A DNA stretch of 64,000 nucleotides from Streptomyces kurssanovii (GCF_014649695.1 NZ_BMTN01000006.1:248001-312000), one strand, 5' to 3'. Counted from the stretch's first letter, positions 8,701 through 16,415 are shown. Program-made: numbers and translations. The notes: generated by a model from the letters alone, not told the origin.

Positions 8701-9805
8701 GGAACCGGCCGAGGACTTCGACGCGGTGCTCGGCGAGGTGCTGGCCGAGCAGGAAGTCGACCCGGCGCAGCGGCAGGACGAGGGCGAGGAGACGGCGTCC
8801 GCGCTGACGCCGGCTGCACTCGGCGGGAAGTCGGCCGAGCTGCACGACGGCGGCGTGCAGACTGCGGGTGGCGACGACGAAGAGCAGGAGTTCGCGCTGT
8901 CCCCGGCCGCGTCGGGCGAGAGCCAGGAGGCACCGCCAAGAGCCGAGGCACGGATCATCCCCCGGCCCAGCGCCGCGACCTCCACCGTCCTGGCGGCACT
9001 TGGCACCCCGCCGGCAGAGCCCGCCGGGCCTCAGGTCCAGGTACTCGGCCCGGTGACGCTGACCGGTGCGCAGGGCCGCGTGGGCAGCAACCGCCGGAAC
9101 CACCTTCTGGAAATCGCCGTGTGGCTCGTGCTCCACCCAGGCCTTGGCCGCCAGGACCTCGACGACGCGATCTGGCCCGGTGTGCGTACGACCTCTGGCA
9201 CCCGTAACACGGCGATCTCCCGGCTCCGTTCGTGGCTCGGCCAGGACCCAAATCTGCCGGTCGACGACCCGAGGGCCGTCTATCTACCCTCGATCACGGA
9301 TGGCGTCTACCGGCTCAACCCCGCCGTCACCTCGGACTGGGACCGGTTCAAGGAGCTCTACCAACAAGGCATGCACCACGACGGGCAGGACGCGGACGTC
9401 GCCCTCGCCCAGGCTCTGGCCCTGGTCCGCGGCCGGCCCTTCGCCGACGTCGACCCGTCCAAGTACATCTGGGCGGAGGCCGACATCCAGGAGATGATCA
9501 GCGCCATCGTCGACGTCGCCCACGAGCTCGCCGAACGGCGCCGCCAGGTCCGCGACTACCGCGCGGCGGCCCAGGCAGTCACCAAGGGCATGCTCGTCGA
9601 CGGCCAGTCGGAACTCCTCTACCGGGACTTGTTCACGATCTGCCACGAGATGGGCGACCGCGAGGGCCTGGAGCGCGCCGCCCACCGGCTGGCCCGGATC
9701 AACGCCGAAGAAGGAATCGACTCGGCGCCCGAGACCATCGGCCTGCTGCGCACCCTGCTCAAGGGCGAGCGCATCCAGCCCACCCTGGGATCAGCCGCCT
9801 CATGA
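5774..9805 (+). CDS. Transmembrane LysM - winged helix - BTAD (SARP-type) regulator
   Basis: A 1343-aa multidomain protein closing the pilus operon (RBS AAAGG six bases upstream, 6 bp after the preceding stop). Three hydrophobic segments lie at about 10-37, 59-85 and 102-124. Two LysM peptidoglycan-binding domains follow at 163-220 (HVQDGDTLWDIA) and 247-303 (TVRPGETLSAIA). A Gln/Gly/Asp/Glu-rich linker contains three exact 21-aa repeats (340-402). A fourth membrane segment sits at about 487-508, with a basic stop-transfer tail. The rest (about 830 aa) should be cytoplasmic and ends in an OmpR-like winged helix (about 1088-1180) and a BTAD helical domain (about 1185-1320), as in AfsR/SARP activators. 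The inference is a wall-sensing, membrane-tethered transcription factor. Proteins with LysM and BTAD are known in Streptomyces Tad loci; function is not established. Confidence 0.85.
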   Translation: MRNRSTSATIARALLALIALVTILAGVPAVLLGIGVLPDHVPRFDEITTALTSPDTGQLFLGAVTLIGWYGWITFVISVVLETGAALRHVRAPRIRMLGGSQQLAGVLVGGILVLLPAGTAVATPATAAPATPATVATASVTAGTHTEAKTAAQAAASWDGPVHHVQDGDTLWDIAETRLGAGIEWHRIVDVNEGVRQADGSLVTADTTVLQPGWTLRLPTDATPAPSADGGPQAQTAGSNAANDTTHTVRPGETLSAIAEEELGDAEDYPQLADANKGVRQPDGRTLTDPDEIYPGWQLRIPTAAGSDQSGPDPDTAAPPREQQPAPGQDHAGDQPGTGHDQAQPPNQGEDEKEDGQGGGHDQAQPPNQGEDEKEDGQGGGHDQAQPPNQGEDEKEDGQGGGHDQAQPPGKDNHDQGAGKPDQGQGEKETGQGGGQPTARPDTPAEQPSAQTPVPDQPDEPPSHGTPVDRTPQQETSDSGDRSVQTAAAAGSILAAAVLAVIAARRARQQRRRRPKRRIPMPSGATADFEKQLRVASDITGTALADRALRTLAFNCREAGRPLPEVEAMRITPRGVELHLAAVTPTVAPFFEREDNPIVWWCPARGTAILDEDQAADVIPPYPALVSLGETEEGDAVLVDLESIGLLRLVGSPADVRAVMLALAVELASSKLAPATQIVLAGAGSDLHTLYPDQIDHHTDLGAAAAELQAHDAFQRDALACEGHDLLRAARLSEDTSGDTWIPRVLIATVPPTGQAAAELENLVASRPRTSVAVVTAAAGELDLPGAWTLPVQPGAAVELPGLDLAVKLQYLDDTAYDRLVQLLATSSRTDDVAPPAWTGGTGSGNDNGPRAAVDTTGDASALAPETTGAPQPVSASAPAGDLATALPSSASLAPAFTADPVGPTGEDTDLGEEEGDSALSPAVAGTPAPEGVHNTDGDDFADDEAATYADEPAYAQDPEAEEASALGAEVWDGAEPAEDFDAVLGEVLAEQEVDPAQRQDEGEETASALTPAALGGKSAELHDGGVQTAGGDDEEQEFALSPAASGESQEAPPRAEARIIPRPSAATSTVLAALGTPPAEPAGPQVQVLGPVTLTGAQGRVGSNRRNHLLEIAVWLVLHPGLGRQDLDDAIWPGVRTTSGTRNTAISRLRSWLGQDPNLPVDDPRAVYLPSITDGVYRLNPAVTSDWDRFKELYQQGMHHDGQDADVALAQALALVRGRPFADVDPSKYIWAEADIQEMISAIVDVAHELAERRRQVRDYRAAAQAVTKGMLVDGQSELLYRDLFTICHEMGDREGLERAAHRLARINAEEGIDSAPETIGLLRTLLKGERIQPTLGSAAS
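6791..7003 (+). repeat. 63-bp in-frame tandem repeat, 3 exact copies plus a partial
   Basis: Copies begin at 6791, 6854 and 6917 and are identical at the DNA level; a fourth starts at 6980 and diverges after about 24 bases. Each codes for 21 residues (GHDQAQPPNQGEDEKEDGQGG) in the linker between the LysM domains and the inner membrane segment. Exact identity implies recent expansion by slippage or recombination, so copy number probably varies between strains. Confidence 0.95.
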
Positions 9806-9915
9806 CGGGACCGCCAGATCCACCCGCCTTCGGTTTCACACCGCACCCGCTCCATCACACCTGTAGAGAGCGAGGAACCTCTTCGGCCGACCGTCCGACG
9901 AAGGAGACCACGCAC

Positions 9916-9999
9916 ATGAGCCGCCGCCGGCAGCACGCCGCCGCCCCGCATTCCGGCCCCGTCGACCCGGCATGCCACGCCCAGGAAGGAGGCCGGTGA
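9916..9999 (+). CDS. 27-aa basic mini-ORF coupled to the DUF2637 gene
   Basis: A good RBS (AAGGAG at 9901-9906) precedes ATG 9916. The ORF encodes MSRRRQHAAAPHSGPVDPAC and seven more residues, and its TGA overlaps the next ATG (TGATG at 9997-10001). The second gene also has its own RBS inside this ORF (AGGAAGGA, 9983-9990). The peptide has no recognisable domain. It may be a translated leader whose main role is translational coupling, or a small Arg-rich protein. Real translation is likely from the RBS and spacing; function is unknown. Confidence 0.5.
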   Translation: MSRRRQHAAAPHSGPVDPACHAQEGGR

Positions 10000-11519
10000 T
10001 GAACGTGTCCCAGTGGGCGATGCCCGCCGGCCTCGCCGTGGCGGGCATCGGTGCCGTCGTCGCCGTCGGCATGCTGCTCGGCCACCGGCGCCGGGCCGGG
10101 GAGCGGAGCGCCACCGCCGAGGAGCGCGCCCAGCTCGCGCTCCAGCGCCGCCACGCCTGGCAGCGCCGTATGGCCGTGATCGCGCTCGCCATCGGCTGTC
10201 TGATGATGTTCGTCCTCGCGGGCATCGCCGCCTGGCTGAGCTTCGGGGCGCAGCGCGAGTACGCCCACGCGCACAACGGCGGCGACTGGGACGCGGCCAC
10301 CGGATTCGCGTTGCTGCTCGACGCCGGCGCGCTGAGCCTCAGCCTCATCCGGTTCTTCGAGGCCCTCACTCTGCGCTCCTCCGCCATCACGCGGATTCTG
10401 CTGCTCGCCTTCGTCAGCGCCTCGGCCGCGATGAACCTGCTCCACGCCCCGGGGCAGGGTGCAGGCAGTGCCTTCCTCGCCGTGGTGCCGCCGCTGGTCT
10501 ACGCGATCCTGCTCGAGATGCTGCTCTTCAAGATCGAGCAGGTGATCATGGGACGGCAGGAGCGCCGCAAGGCCGACCAGGAGCGGGGCTACAGCCTGTT
10601 GCTGTGGCTGCCCTGGCCGATCGGCGCTCCGGTGAAGATGTGGAAGGCGTGGCGATCCGAGCTCCTCGCGACGGTCGACAACGTCCGGGTCATCGGCTCC
10701 CAGCGCCCGCTCCCACAGGCGGCCGAACCCGCCCTCGTGGCGCCGGCTCCGACCCGCGTGACGCTGAAGAGCACCGATCCCGCCCAGTCCCCGGCCCGTG
10801 CGCCGGCCGCCGTGGGTGGTGCGGTGGTCGCGTCGGCGGCGGACGCCCTGTCCTCCGTCCCCCGGCCGCCGGTCGAGGTGAGCGGCAAGACCGCCGTTCC
10901 CGAAGCGCCCGAGGCCGTCCCCGCTGCAGCAACGCTGCCATCGGCGCCTGCGTCGGATCCCGCCGCGGCAGGCGGGCCCGACGAGCCGACCGGGGAAGAC
11001 GAGCGCGAGGAGCCGATCCCGCCCGCGACCACCGCACCGGAGCCGGAGGCAACGGTGGACGGCAGCGAGGAGGCACCGCCGGCCCCCGAAGGCAGGTCGG
11101 ATGACGGGGAGAGCGGCACGGCGGATCGGGACGGGCCCGAGGCGTCGGTCGACGACGAGTCCGGGAGCGAGAAGCCCGACACTCAGCACGATCGCTCCGA
11201 GTACAGGGCAGACGACGAGGCGCGCGGAGCGCGGCGCCCCGTGCAGATCGACCTGTCCACCCTCCCCAAGGACGAGGGGCCGCGTCAGCGCGCCGAACGG
11301 ATCTACGTCGCCCACCAAGCCGCGGGGCTGCCCCTGGACAAGGCCGACCTGGGCAAGTGGGCGGGTTACACGAACCCGCGCTCGGGCGGCAACGAGTACC
11401 GGCGGCTGGAGAAGGAGTACGGGCCCATCCTGGAACGGGAGGGCGCCGCCGAGGTGGACCTGGACTGGTTCAGCCTCGACCGGCAGGCCGATTCCGGCAG
11501 CGCCTCGGTCGCGGCCTGA
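9999..11519 (+). CDS. DUF2637-type multi-span membrane protein with C-terminal winged-helix-like domain
   Basis: A 506-aa protein; ATG 9999 is chosen because of the RBS at 9983-9990 and the TGATG coupling. About five membrane segments lie in the first 180 residues (for example 8-27, 60-82 and 103-178 as a hydrophobic block). A long Pro/Ala/Glu-rich disordered stretch covers roughly 230-420. Near the end is a compact helical segment (PRQRAERIYVAHQAAGLPLD through EYRRLEKEYGP) that resembles the small DNA-binding or Spd-type domains of Streptomyces conjugative elements. DUF2637 proteins occur in mobile elements and near plasmid transfer genes; here it sits between the pilus operon and the prepilin peptidase. 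Its job is unknown. Confidence 0.7.
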   Translation: MNVSQWAMPAGLAVAGIGAVVAVGMLLGHRRRAGERSATAEERAQLALQRRHAWQRRMAVIALAIGCLMMFVLAGIAAWLSFGAQREYAHAHNGGDWDAATGFALLLDAGALSLSLIRFFEALTLRSSAITRILLLAFVSASAAMNLLHAPGQGAGSAFLAVVPPLVYAILLEMLLFKIEQVIMGRQERRKADQERGYSLLLWLPWPIGAPVKMWKAWRSELLATVDNVRVIGSQRPLPQAAEPALVAPAPTRVTLKSTDPAQSPARAPAAVGGAVVASAADALSSVPRPPVEVSGKTAVPEAPEAVPAAATLPSAPASDPAAAGGPDEPTGEDEREEPIPPATTAPEPEATVDGSEEAPPAPEGRSDDGESGTADRDGPEASVDDESGSEKPDTQHDRSEYRADDEARGARRPVQIDLSTLPKDEGPRQRAERIYVAHQAAGLPLDKADLGKWAGYTNPRSGGNEYRRLEKEYGPILEREGAAEVDLDWFSLDRQADSGSASVAA

Positions 11520-11744
11520 CCTGCCATGGGTCCCGCCCGGGTCGGCCCTGGCTCGTGATATGGGCATCCGGTGCGCTGTCTGCGGTAGCGCGGCGACATG
11601 ACCGCAGGGGGGTGTCCGGGCGTAGGCACCGGCCGCCCCGGGACCGATCCTGCTCCGGCCTGCCCTCCCGAGCGGTTCGTTAGGGTCAAGGCCGACCGGC
11701 CACGAAACGATGAAGCCAGGCCGCGTGCAAGGAGATCCCCGCAC

Positions 11745-12467
11745 ATGTCCGTCCTCAGCATTGCTGTCGCCGCTGCCACCGGGGCACTGGTCGGCACCGC
11801 GGCGCGCACCGTCGTCTTCGCCCGGTCAGTCCCCGCGCCCGTGTCCTCCCGCAGCAACTGTCCCCACTGCGCCGGCGAGGTTGTCACCAGGCGCCGGCCC
11901 CGTCTGCTACCGGTGTCGGGGCGCTGCCCGGCATGCATGGGGCGGATAGGCCCCCCTGCGTTCTCGGCGGAGGTCTCGGCCGCGGCCGTGTTCGCCGCGG
12001 TCGCGGCGGGGGGAGCGAGCGGCTGGTTCGCCGCCGCCCAGTACTGGCTCGCCGCGTGCGGGATCGCTCTCGCGTTGATCGACGTTGCCGTCCATCGCCT
12101 TCCCGACGTGCTCACCCTCCCGGCTTGCGCCGGAACGCTTCTGCTGCTCACCGGGGCCGCCCTGGCCGACGAGCCCGGCAGCCTCGGCCGCGCGGCTGCC
12201 GCCGCCGGCGTCGTCATCGCGGCCTTCCTCCTCCTGGCGCTCTTCGCCGGGATGGGCCTGGGAGACGTGAAGCTCGCCCCGGCCGTCGGCGCGCTCCTCG
12301 GCTGGAACAGCTGGACGAGCCTGTGGTGGGGCACCGGCGCCGGCTTCCTCGTCGGAGCAGTGTGCGCGGTGGCGATGCTGGCCGCCGGCCGCGACCGCCG
12401 CAGCCAGATCGCCTTCGGCCCCTTCATGATCATCGGGGCACTCGCGGTATCGGTCATGACCGCCTGA
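11745..12467 (+). CDS. A24 (PilD/TadV-type) prepilin peptidase
   Basis: A 240-aa membrane aspartyl protease that removes prepilin leaders. ATG 11745 is chosen over an earlier in-frame start because AAGGAG lies at 11729-11734. Two CxxC pairs (Cys39/Cys42 and Cys61/Cys64) form the zinc-type motif of long PilD enzymes, although the methylase domain is reduced. The two catalytic aspartates are Asp113 in ALIDVAVHRLPD and Asp174 in GMGLGDVKLA, the GxGD motif. About six hydrophobic segments are visible. It should process the pilin-like proteins encoded at 4267-5317. Confidence 0.9.
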   Translation: MSVLSIAVAAATGALVGTAARTVVFARSVPAPVSSRSNCPHCAGEVVTRRRPRLLPVSGRCPACMGRIGPPAFSAEVSAAAVFAAVAAGGASGWFAAAQYWLAACGIALALIDVAVHRLPDVLTLPACAGTLLLLTGAALADEPGSLGRAAAAAGVVIAAFLLLALFAGMGLGDVKLAPAVGALLGWNSWTSLWWGTGAGFLVGAVCAVAMLAAGRDRRSQIAFGPFMIIGALAVSVMTA

Positions 12468-12896
12468 CCGACGCCCCGCAAGACCGGCAACGCCTCTCCC
12501 TGCGATTCACCTTCCTGAGCGGGGGTCGAATCCCATGAACACCGAGCGAGTCCGCGCCTGCCCCGTACCCTCCCTCATCACCTCCGCGCTGGTAAGACTG
12601 GCCCACCTCCGGCGCTGCACCGGTGACCGACGCGGTCGATCCGGCGCAGGTCATGGACATGGCGCGCCTCGCAAGCAGCAGGACAGAGGAGGGCGAATCC
12701 GAGCGGGAAGGCGGCTTGACGAAATACGGCCCGTCATCCCTGCCTCAACGTGCTCAACGCGTGTTGTCGCCCATGGTGCGGATGACCAAGTAGGCCCAGG
12801 GGCGGGCGCTTTGGGGGCGCTTCGCCACTAGACTCGCGGTGAACGGTCCTCGGCGGTGAACGGGACATCTCACCTGAACAGAGAGGTGCCGATGGT
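12468..12896. other. Gene-poor spacer with possible small ORF
   Basis: No convincing gene. A 56-codon frame opens with GTG at 12623 and ends at 12793 with mostly G/C third positions (VTDAVDPAQVMDMARLASS...), but it has no clear RBS and no recognisable family. A direct repeat GCGGTGAACGG occurs at 12836 and 12852, just after a TAGACT (12829-12834) that could be a -10 for the next gene. The region probably contains decayed sequence at the edge of the pilus locus. Confidence 0.4.
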
Positions 12897-13310
12897 GTGT
12901 CCAAGAGCATGATGAGCAAGTCCGTTACTGACAGGTCCCCTCATGTGTGGTCGACGGATGAAGTGATCGGCGTGGCCGTGACCTGCCTGCTGGGCCTGAC
13001 ATGGGGTCTCGGCGTATTGGCCTGGGTATCGGGAGGCCTCGTCGCGCTGGCCACCCATGGCTCCTGGCCCGACCAGCCGTTTTCCGCTTCGTTTTCGCTG
13101 CCCATCCGGCTGGCCATGCACTGGGACGAACGCACGCTCGCGTGGCCGGCCGAGGACCGGTCCACGCTGGGACCCGACGGGTTCTTCTGGTCGGGCTTCT
13201 TCGTCCTGGTCGTCGCGGCAGGAATCATGGTGACGATAGTGATTTCCCAGATCTCTCGCTCGCTGGCCCGGTACCGTCGCGCACGCCCCGTCGAGGCACG
13301 CGACGAGTAA
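12897..13310 (+). CDS. Small two-span membrane protein, possibly a truncated coupling-protein N-terminus
   Basis: A 137-aa protein from GTG 12897 (RBS GAGAGG ten bases upstream; ATG 12909 is an alternative). Two membrane segments are evident: about 24-48 (VAVTCLLGLTWGLGVLAWVS) and about 100-122 (FFWSGFFVLVVAAGIMVTIV), separated by a loop with WP-containing segments. This layout resembles the N-terminal membrane part of actinobacterial TraG/VirD4-type conjugation proteins, but the ATPase domain is absent. It could be an authentic short protein or the remnant of a larger transfer gene. It lies between the pilus locus and a transposase relic. Confidence 0.5.
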   Translation: MSKSMMSKSVTDRSPHVWSTDEVIGVAVTCLLGLTWGLGVLAWVSGGLVALATHGSWPDQPFSASFSLPIRLAMHWDERTLAWPAEDRSTLGPDGFFWSGFFVLVVAAGIMVTIVISQISRSLARYRRARPVEARDE

Positions 13311-13341
13311 CGGGACAAGGCATCCGTATGGGAGCGGCCCC

Positions 13342-13560
13342 TCAGATCGCGTTGTTGTGCCCGGTGTCGATGAAGGTGGCGTTCTCGTTCCACCAGCGGT
13401 CCACGGTCGTGGCGAGGGTACGCACTTCCGGGGTGTCGAGGTCCGTGTACCAGGTGAGGAGCTTGTAGCGGGCATGGCCCATGCGGTGGCGGTCGGCGCT
13501 GGTGCGGGCCAGAGCAAGGAGGGCGCGCGGGCTACCTTTGGCGGTCCAGGCGGTCAGCAG
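13342..13560 (-). pseudogene. 3' relic of an ISL3-family transposase
   Basis: About 72 codons on the minus strand read LLTAWTAKGSPRALLALART then RHRMGHARYKLLTWYTDLDT, PEVRTLATTVDRWWNENATF and IDTGHNNAI before a stop. The pattern RALLALA...RH...H-WW...F...G-NA is that of the C-terminal part of Streptomyces ISL3-type transposases, where NARTEG normally follows; here the frame ends at NNAI. The N-terminal catalytic part is missing and no terminal inverted repeats are seen. It marks past transposition at the border of the pilus locus. Confidence 0.65.
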
Positions 13561-13786
13561 GGTCTGACTCGCCGAGATGGCGGCACGCGGCGGGCAGGAG
13601 TTCGCCGATTTCCTGGTCAGGCACGCCGGCTTCTTCGTCGACGATGAGGGCGGCCCGGTCCGGTCGTGAGACCCGATTGACCCGATCGGGAAAAGGGGGA
13701 ACCGAAGCGGTGGGCCGGTCGTTGTCCGGTCGGGCAAAGGAATCGTCAAGTGGCGCGGCCCGCGCCGGATTGCGCAGGGGATTTCC
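13561..13786. other. Spacer upstream of terD
   Basis: It contains no full gene. A 30-codon frame at 13577-13669 (ending AGFFVDDEGGPVRS) reads like a coding remnant but has no RBS or family match. A perfect CCCGATCGGG palindrome lies at 13681-13690 within the probable terD promoter region. Confidence 0.35.
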
Positions 13787-14362
13787 ATGGGTGTCAGCCT
13801 TTCCAAGGGCGGCAATGTCTCGCTCAGCAAGGAGGCCCCGGGCCTGACCGCGGTCGTCGTGGGCCTCGGCTGGGACGTACGCAGCACCACCGGGACCGAC
13901 TTCGACCTGGACGCCAGCGCCCTGCTGGTGGACACGAACGGAAAGGTCCTGTCCGACCAGCACTTCGTGTTCTTCAACAACCTCAAGAGCCCCGACGCCT
14001 CCGTCGAGCACACCGGTGACAACCTCACCGGTGAGGGCGAGGGCGACGACGAGCAGATCAAGGTCAACCTGGCCGGTGTGGCCGCAGAGGTCGACAAGAT
14101 CGTGTTCCCGGTGTCGATCCACGAGGGCGAGAGCCGCGGCCAGTCCTTCGGCCAGGTGCGCAACGCGTTCATCCGCGTCGTCAACCAGGCCGACAACAAC
14201 GAGCTCGCGCGTTACGACCTGAGCGAGGACGCCTCGACCGAGACCGCGATGGTCTTCGGCGAGCTGTACCGCAATGGTGCGGAGTGGAAGTTCCGCGCCG
14301 TCGGCCAGGGTTACGCCTCCGGCCTGCGCGGCATCGCGCAGGACTTCGGCGTCAACATCTGA
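13787..14362 (+). CDS. terD: TerD-family calcium-binding stress protein
   Basis: A 191-aa TerD protein of standard length with the opening [20 protein letters not shown]. The calcium-binding signature GTDFDLDAS lies at 36-44, and the acidic [14 protein letters not shown] follows in mid-protein. TerD proteins are cytoplasmic Ca2+-binding members of the tellurite/stress resistance family; Streptomyces carries many copies linked to development and calcium response. RBS AGGGG is at 13776-13780. The gene is monocistronic: a strong hairpin follows 20 bp after the stop. Confidence 0.95.
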   Translation: MGVSLSKGGNVSLSKEAPGLTAVVVGLGWDVRSTTGTDFDLDASALLVDTNGKVLSDQHFVFFNNLKSPDASVEHTGDNLTGEGEGDDEQIKVNLAGVAAEVDKIVFPVSIHEGESRGQSFGQVRNAFIRVVNQADNNELARYDLSEDASTETAMVFGELYRNGAEWKFRAVGQGYASGLRGIAQDFGVNI

Positions 14363-14381
14363 TCCGACCTGGTCCGTCCTT

Positions 14382-14418
14382 CCGGTGTCCGGTCCGCTCA
14401 TCGCGGACCGGACACCGG
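14382..14418 (+). terminator. Terminator hairpin of terD
   Basis: A perfect 16-bp stem (left arm CCGGTGTCCGGTCCGC, 14382-14397) with a 5-nt loop, starting 20 bp after the terD stop. There is no T-run, as is common in Streptomyces. Confidence 0.75.
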
Positions 14419-14468
14419 GGCAGGACACCGGGGCAGGACACCGGGGCAGGACACCGGGGCAGGACACC
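14411..14468. repeat. 13-bp tandem repeat, four copies plus
   Basis: Unit GACACCGGGGCAG begins at 14411, 14424, 14437 and 14450, with a partial fifth at 14463. The first copy overlaps the right arm of the terD terminator, so the array probably grew by slippage from that hairpin. It lies between convergent genes. Confidence 0.9.
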
Positions 14469-14514
14469 ACGGCCGGGCACCAGCGCCGAGGCACCGGCTG
14501 CGGCCGCTGCCGCC

Positions 14515-15570
14515 CTAGAGCTCCTTCGCCGGCCAGTCGAGCAGACGCGCGCCTATCGCCGCCGTCTGCAACATGTAGCGGTGCTGAGGATCCGTGGGGT
14601 CGGAGCCGGTCAGCCGGTGGATCCGCTCCAGCCGGTACGTCAGGGCGCGCACGCTCAGACGCAGCGCCCGCGCCGCCTGCGCGGCGACGCACCCCGCGTC
14701 GAAGTACGCGTGCAGCGTGTCCAGCAGCGGCTGGGCTCCGCCTCTCGCCTGCTGAAGCGGGCCGAGCGCACTGTGCACCAGGTCCGCCATGGCCTCCCGG
14801 TCGCGGGCCAGCACCGGGAAGACCAGTAGGTCCGCCGCGTACAGGACCGGGTCGTCGAGGCCGATGCGGTCGGCGAGGTCGAGGGCGTTGAGGGCTTCCT
14901 CGTACGAGCGGACGACGCCGCCCGCGCCCGGATGGGCGCGGCCTACGGCCGCACGTCCGCCGTCCGTCGCAGCGTGCGCCTGCTTGGCGAAGTAGCGCAC
15001 GACCTCCTCCTGATCGGCCGGCACCACGCAGATGAGCCGGCCGTCCTTCGTGGTCAGCAGGATCCGGCGGTCCCCGAAGCGGCTGAGCAGGGCCGCCTCC
15101 ACGGACCGCGTCACCGGATGCGTGTCGTCGTACGGCTCGGGCCCGGCGGCGACGGCGACGGCGTGCGCGTGGGCGAGCCGCAGCCCGAAGCGTTCGGCGC
15201 GCTCAGCCAGCCGGCCCGGGTCGCTGCGCCCGTACAGCAGGTCGTCGATGAATTCCCGCCGTGCGGCTTCCTCCTGGCGCACGGCCAGCCGCTGCGCCCG
15301 CTCGTAGCCGCCCGCGAACGCGTCGATGGCCTGCTCGACCGCCGCGAGCACGCTCTCCGGCGAGGTGGTCCGCGGCCATGACGCCCTGGTGGCCGCCAAG
15401 TGCCGGATGACCAGGGCGCGGAGGCCGTGTCCGGACTCGGCGGCCTGCTCGCCGAGCGCCCTGCGGCCCTCCACCTCGTCGCGGGTCAGCCGGCGTCCTG
15501 TCCTGCCGACCTCGGCCAGGATCTCCGCGTACCCCGAGAGGTACTCCTCCGGTACTTCTTTGACTGTCAT
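14515..15570 (-). CDS. PucR-family helix-turn-helix transcriptional regulator
   Basis: A 351-aa regulator. The start at 15570 (MTVKEVPEEY) has GGGGGG about seven bases upstream; ATG 15576 would sit directly on that RBS. The N-terminal half is a helical sensor-like region (DEVEGRRALGEQAAESGHGL); a GGDEF-like central fold follows, and the C-terminal PucR HTH is DAGCVAAQAARALRLSVRAL then TYRLERIHRLTG. Such regulators usually control adjacent divergent genes. Here the divergent neighbours are the YqiJ-like and flotillin genes, which makes it their likely regulator. No ligand can be read from the sequence. Confidence 0.85.
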   Translation of the reverse strand: MTVKEVPEEYLSGYAEILAEVGRTGRRLTRDEVEGRRALGEQAAESGHGLRALVIRHLAATRASWPRTTSPESVLAAVEQAIDAFAGGYERAQRLAVRQEEAARREFIDDLLYGRSDPGRLAERAERFGLRLAHAHAVAVAAGPEPYDDTHPVTRSVEAALLSRFGDRRILLTTKDGRLICVVPADQEEVVRYFAKQAHAATDGGRAAVGRAHPGAGGVVRSYEEALNALDLADRIGLDDPVLYAADLLVFPVLARDREAMADLVHSALGPLQQARGGAQPLLDTLHAYFDAGCVAAQAARALRLSVRALTYRLERIHRLTGSDPTDPQHRYMLQTAAIGARLLDWPAKEL

Positions 15571-15711
15571 GCGCATCCCCCCACTGATCACCCGGAACCA
15601 TCCGGCCGCCGGCCGCGTCACGCGGCCGGGCACCCGGCATCAACGGTGCGTAAAGACTGCCGGAACCCGGCAATGCGAGCAACTGCCGGCCGCTGCCACG
15701 ATGGGACCGCT

Positions 15712-15732
15712 CCGGAGCACGGGATGCTCCGG
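15712..15732. promoter_or_regulatory. Inverted repeat in the PucR / YqiJ divergent region
   Basis: CCGGAGCA (15712-15719) and TGCTCCGG (15725-15732) form a perfect 8-bp dyad around 5 bases, 39 bp before the YqiJ-like start. It is a candidate operator for the divergent PucR-type regulator. Confidence 0.4.
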
Positions 15733-15770
15733 ATGCTGTGACTCGGCAATGGGATACGGGGGTCGAAACG

Positions 15771-16415
15771 GTGAACGAGTTCCTGTCGGCCGCCTTCTCC
15801 TTCCCCACTCTCCTGTTCAGCGCCGCTCTCGCCGTGGTCCTCGTCTTCTGGCTGCTCGTGCTTCTCGGCGTCGCGGAGCACGACACCTTCGACGCCGACA
15901 TCGAGCCGTCGGGGATCGGCGCCGCCGGCCTCGGCGGGGTGCCGGTCTCGGTCGCCGCGTCGCTGCTGATCGCGTTCGCCTGGTTCACCAGCCTCAGCGG
16001 GTCGGTACTGCTGCGCCGCTCCTCCCTCGTCGGCGTCCCGTACGCCGTCCTCGCCTGCGCGGTGCTCCTCACCGCGGCCCTCGTCGCCTGGTGGGTCACC
16101 CGGCGGCTGGTGCGCATCCTGGTCAGGCTCTTCCCCGAGGAACGCGGCCCGTCCCGGCAGGACTTCGTCGGCATGGCGTGCACCGTCCGCACCGGGCGGG
16201 TGGACGCGCGCTTCGGCCAGGCGGAGGTCGCGGCCCGGGACGGCTCCACCGCCGTCGTACAGGTCAGAACGCTGGGCGCCGAGGGCGAGGAGCCTCTCGC
16301 CGCCGGTTCCACGGGGCTGCTCTACGCGTACGACGAGACCGGTGAATTCTTCTGGGTCGCGCCCTTCCCGCAGTTCGGTGAACTGCCCGGCGCCGGCTCC
16401 TCGTCCGCTGCCTGA
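15771..16415 (+). CDS. YqiJ-like membrane protein with C-terminal OB-type domain
   Basis: A 214-aa protein. GTG 15771 is preferred (GGGGG about nine bases upstream) over an in-frame GTG at 15738. Three hydrophobic segments are seen: about 10-32, 55-75 and 85-112. A soluble domain follows (about 130-205, FVGMACTVRTGRVDARFGQA), with the strand-rich look of the NfeD/YqiJ OB fold. In Escherichia coli the pair yqiJ-yqiK encodes such a protein with a flotillin; the same order is present here, with the flotillin gene 100 bp downstream. NfeD-like partners are thought to sit with flotillin in membrane microdomains. Confidence 0.8.
   Translation: MNEFLSAAFSFPTLLFSAALAVVLVFWLLVLLGVAEHDTFDADIEPSGIGAAGLGGVPVSVAASLLIAFAWFTSLSGSVLLRRSSLVGVPYAVLACAVLLTAALVAWWVTRRLVRILVRLFPEERGPSRQDFVGMACTVRTGRVDARFGQAEVAARDGSTAVVQVRTLGAEGEEPLAAGSTGLLYAYDETGEFFWVAPFPQFGELPGAGSSSAA

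Noticed and set aside
12519-12534. T-arm-like sequence GGGGGTCGAATCCC suggesting a tRNA or tRNA-derived attachment site
   Set aside because: No cloverleaf can be folded from the upstream 60 bases and the T-loop lacks the canonical TTC.
12535-12831. 98-codon frame starting MNTERVRACPVPSLITSALV
   Set aside because: No RBS, Arg/Gly-rich composition and no family; another frame in the same stretch has better codon bias.
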